From the NCBI RefSeq assembly GCF_001465345.1, contig NZ_CP013655.1, positions 2,399,741 to 2,463,740 on the forward strand: DNA of 64,000 nt, read 5' to 3'. Under the pieces are notes generated by a model that saw only the letters and a program-made list of their open reading frames with translations, was not told the origin of the DNA and made no database searches. Source of the DNA: Enterococcus rotai (lineage in GTDB: Bacteria > Bacillota > Bacilli > Lactobacillales > Enterococcaceae). Both the position numbers and the translations under genes were made by a program. This document shows positions 61,858 to 64,000 of this stretch, piece by piece (position 1 is the stretch's first letter; every line of letters starts with the position of its first letter).

Positions 61858-62912
61858 TCTGGTGGTGGAACAGAGCTCTTCTCAGTAACTGAAACTGAAT
61901 GGATCGGTTTAACCTTTAAAATATCTAAAAAGAAGGTAAAAATCGGGATACCGACGATCAAGCCCCAAACACCAAATAAACGTTCGCTGATCAGTAAAAT
62001 AACAAAGGTATAAAAAATCGGTAAATCTGTTTTACTAGACATAAATTTAGGATTTAGTACATAAGATTCAAACAAATGTACGACAATGATCACTACTAAG
62101 ATGTAAATCACATCATTAATACCGCCTTCAGAATAAGCAATAAAGCTTAATGGAATACAGGAAATAATCACACCAGCAACTGGTATCAAGCTTAAAATAA
62201 AAATCATGATCGCTAAGCTTGGCAGCTGATGGAACCCGATTAAAGCTAAGCAAATCGTTGTGATACCGGTATTAACGACTGCGATAAAAAATTGTGCTTC
62301 CATAACAACACCAAATGTATTGACAAATTTATCTGCAAAGAAGTAAATATCCTGGAAAAACCAGTCAAAATCACTTTTTAAAAATAACTTAGAAAAATCT
62401 GCCATTTGTTTTTTCTCGATCATAAAAAAGAAACTTAGGATGAACGAAAGGATAAATGAAAGGCCGATCGAGCCAATATCTTGAACATAACGCAGAAGAA
62501 TACTAGCCCCATTTTGAATTTGAGACATTAAGTTTGATTTCTCTAGATAATTATCAATAACGACTAAAAGTTGATTATGATCATCTGTCGGAGTTTGATA
62601 AAAATGAATCACAGAATTATACATTTGAACCGATTGATGAATCAGAACCGGCACATATTTTGTAATGGCTAGATAGACTAAAAAAACAATCAAAGAATAG
62701 GTCGCCAAAACAAGGATGAGGGAGGGGATTTTTAAATAACGCTGAACAAATTTCACGAAATGGAGCGCTAAAAATGTAAAAATAAACGTTAATAAAATCA
62801 TTGTGATCATACTTCTAGCTAAAAACAAAATAAAAATAACAATCGCTAAAACAAAAAATCGTCTTAAACGCTCGTTTTGAATAAATTTTTCATAAACCGA
62901 CACAGACTTCAC
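61854..62912 (-). CDS. AI-2E family transporter (PerM/TqsA-like)
   Basis: A 352-residue permease with about seven to eight membrane segments and the AI-2E family pattern: FFVLAIVIFILFLARSMITMILLTFIFTFL at the N-terminus, then FILSFFFMIEKKQ and LSLIPVAGVIISCIPLSFIAYSEGG, and LFGVWGLIVGIPIFTFFLDILK near the C-terminus. Despite the name, members transport varied substrates including Na+/H+. ATG 62912 has AAGGAGTG upstream. Confidence 0.88.
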   Translation of the reverse strand: MKSVSVYEKFIQNERLRRFFVLAIVIFILFLARSMITMILLTFIFTFLALHFVKFVQRYLKIPSLILVLATYSLIVFLVYLAITKYVPVLIHQSVQMYNSVIHFYQTPTDDHNQLLVVIDNYLEKSNLMSQIQNGASILLRYVQDIGSIGLSFILSFILSFFFMIEKKQMADFSKLFLKSDFDWFFQDIYFFADKFVNTFGVVMEAQFFIAVVNTGITTICLALIGFHQLPSLAIMIFILSLIPVAGVIISCIPLSFIAYSEGGINDVIYILVVIIVVHLFESYVLNPKFMSSKTDLPIFYTFVILLISERLFGVWGLIVGIPIFTFFLDILKVKPIHSVSVTEKSSVPPPE

Positions 62913-63197
62913 TCCTTATACAGTTTTACTTTATTTCATAATAAGATAACTATAATGCTTTTTCACATTTTAAGATAGCAGTTTTATCGATAAATCTAAA
63001 AAAATAACTAGATGTTAAAAAGTTTTTTTTAGAAGTGGTTATATATATATGTATAAGTGTTATTTTTATTTTGTTTAATTTGTATTAAACGTAGTATTTT
63101 TGTAATCTTTGGACATTGATGATTATTTTATTTTGTTATTCTATTGATATTAGCTCCTCTTTTTGTTAAGTTTAAAATACAAAAAGGAGGTTTAAAA
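62913..63197. other. A+T-rich intergenic region between the AI-2E gene and the lipoprotein gene
   Basis: About 285 bp of strongly A+T-rich DNA (including TATATATATATGTATAAG at 63039) with divergent promoters presumed for both sides. No gene, tRNA or repeat of the 122-bp family was seen. Confidence 0.4.
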
Positions 63198-63617
63198 GTG
63201 AAAAGAATTAAAAAAATAACTTTATGTATCGTTTTTGTTTCATTATTATTTTTTACGGGATGTAGTAGCAAAGCAAATGAAGGAGATCTAGATAAAAAAA
63301 TCTATGATCTGGAAACAAGCTTCAAAGAAACATATCAATTGTGGGTAGATATGAAAAATATGGGAGAAATCAAGAATAAAGAGTATCCCAAAGATCTAAG
63401 AAAAGTAGCGACTGATTTTAAAATTATTGGGGATAAAGCAAAATTAAGTAGCTATCAAAAACTTCTTAGTGAACAAGACAAAATGATTTATGAGACGTAT
63501 CGACAATTGTCTCCAGAAATTAAGGAACTTGCAAGAACAATTGAAAAGTCGAATTTTGAACAAGCAAAAACACACTATGAACTAATTCTAGAAAAAGAAG
63601 AAGGGGTAAAGGAGTAG
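63198..63617 (+). CDS. Small lipoprotein of unknown function
   Basis: A 139-residue protein. GTG 63198 follows AAAAAGGAGG. The N-terminus has a type II signal peptide: MKRIKKITLCIVFVSLLFFTGCSS, with the lipobox FTGC so that Cys20 becomes lipidated. The mature part is helical and charged (DLETSFKETYQLWVDMKNMGEIKNKEYPK, LAREQ-like and EKSNFEQAKTHYELILEKEE). It may form an operon with the secreted protein starting 4 bp later. No family recognised. Confidence 0.75.
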   Translation: MKRIKKITLCIVFVSLLFFTGCSSKANEGDLDKKIYDLETSFKETYQLWVDMKNMGEIKNKEYPKDLRKVATDFKIIGDKAKLSSYQKLLSEQDKMIYETYRQLSPEIKELARTIEKSNFEQAKTHYELILEKEEGVKE

Positions 63618-63621
63618 GGAG

Positions 63622-64000
63622 ATGATGAAAAAGGGCTGGAAAAGAAAAGGGATTACGTTGTTTGTTGCTGGAGTACAAGTTTTAGGCTTGTTTCCTTGGG
63701 GAGCACTCCAAAGTTTTGCACAAGAAAATGAAAAAGCAGAAACTGTTGGTTCAAGTGAAGTAATCGCTACACAAGAAAAAGTGAAAAAGGAAGATCTCGA
63801 TCAGCAAACGCAACAAAAACTTAAAAAAGCGGAAGAAAGTACTGAGAAAGAAAACCAAACGACTGAAAAAGCAGATAATCAAACGGAAACAACTTTAGAT
63901 GTTGCGCCACAATTAAAATCAGCGTTTGAAGCAGATGAAAAAAGTATGTTGGCATCGGTCAAAGAAGATATGGCAGAAAAAGGGCTGACGGAAATGATAA
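63622..64000 (+). CDS. Secreted protein, N-terminal part (gene runs out of the window)
   Basis: The frame is open from ATG 63622 to the window end (126 codons). It starts with a signal peptide: charged KKGWKRKG, hydrophobic ITLFVAGVQVLGLFPWGA, then LQSFAQE as likely cleavage site. A long Lys/Glu/Thr-rich low-complexity region follows (KKAEESTEKENQTTEKADNQTE). This is typical of cell-surface or wall-anchored proteins such as WxL- or LPXTG-type, but the part that would decide lies outside. AAAGGAGTAGGGAG precedes the start, 4 bp behind the lipoprotein gene. Confidence 0.7.
   Translation, partial: MMKKGWKRKGITLFVAGVQVLGLFPWGALQSFAQENEKAETVGSSEVIATQEKVKKEDLDQQTQQKLKKAEESTEKENQTTEKADNQTETTLDVAPQLKSAFEADEKSMLASVKEDMAEKGLTEMI

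Overview
The window reads as a chromosomal segment of a low-GC Gram-positive coccus, most probably an Enterococcus. The evidence is the gene content and arrangement: pepQ divergent from ccpA, a tyramine-forming locus (tyrS behind a tyrosine T-box, amino acid permease, TyrDC-type decarboxylase, NhaC), a PBP1b of streptococcal/enterococcal type, a pdhABCD operon whose E2 has two lipoyl domains, and a type VII secretion LXG toxin locus. The species was not identified.

Layout. 1-4.9 kb is core: end of gpsA, galU, DUF948 and YtxH surface/stress proteins, pepQ and ccpA. 5.37-20.6 kb is a visibly more A+T-rich accessory island, a co-directional RiPP biosynthetic cluster that I interpret as a thiopeptide (pyridine-ring azole peptide) cluster. 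It holds a 58-residue Cys/Ser-rich precursor, an ABC exporter, a LanB-type glutamyl-transferring dehydratase, two separate SpaB_C/elimination-domain proteins (one probably the [4+2] pyridine synthase), an RRE/E1-like partner, two different YcaO enzymes, two nitroreductase-like dehydrogenases, a second partner-like protein, one protein of unknown family and a short-chain dehydrogenase. 20.6-33.4 kb is core-like: PBP1b, small DUF1801/YdeI-type proteins, endonuclease IV flanked by arrays of about 122-bp hairpin repeats, YneF, a heterodimeric ABC exporter, trxB and two small proteins.

33.7-40.6 kb is a type VII secretion effector locus. Two tandem small structured RNA genes come first, then a WXG-like small protein, a DUF3958-like partner and a full LXG toxin with its immunity gene. 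Behind these lie orphan toxin-tip/immunity cassettes (one frameshifted inside a perfect 22-bp palindrome, one a barnase with its barstar) and a nonsense-truncated copy of the LXG head. Copies of the same small RNA lie antisense between the cassettes. 40.6-43.9 kb is an M-box Mg2+ riboswitch controlling an MgtA-type P-type ATPase. 44.5-49.8 kb is pdhABCD. 49.9-53.9 kb (minus strand) carries a GT-C-like membrane protein, a YerC/TrpR-like regulator, more hairpin repeats and tyrS with its T-box. 54.2-59.2 kb is the tyrosine/tyramine antiporter, decarboxylase and NhaC. 59.2-64 kb holds an XRE-type regulator divergent from a membrane-anchored Ser/Thr kinase with a DFD motif, a DUF5067-type protein, an AI-2E family permease, a lipoprotein, and the beginning of a secreted protein.

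How parts work together. In the thiopeptide cluster the precursor leader would be recognised by the RRE protein. YcaO plus dehydrogenase would turn Cys/Ser into azoles, the split LanB would make dehydroalanines, the divergent SpaB_C protein would close the macrocycle, the SDR may trim the C-terminal Thr, and the ABC pair would export and protect. The core SCDSCSCCLSTSCCALT has the S1...S4-C5-S6-C7...S10...S12-C13 spacing that I recall for lactazole. The most interesting unexplained elements are this cluster's duplicated YcaO/dehydrogenase set, the covarying 122-bp hairpin repeats, and the small-RNA family tied to LXG cassettes. All assignments come from reading the sequence; no database search was run.
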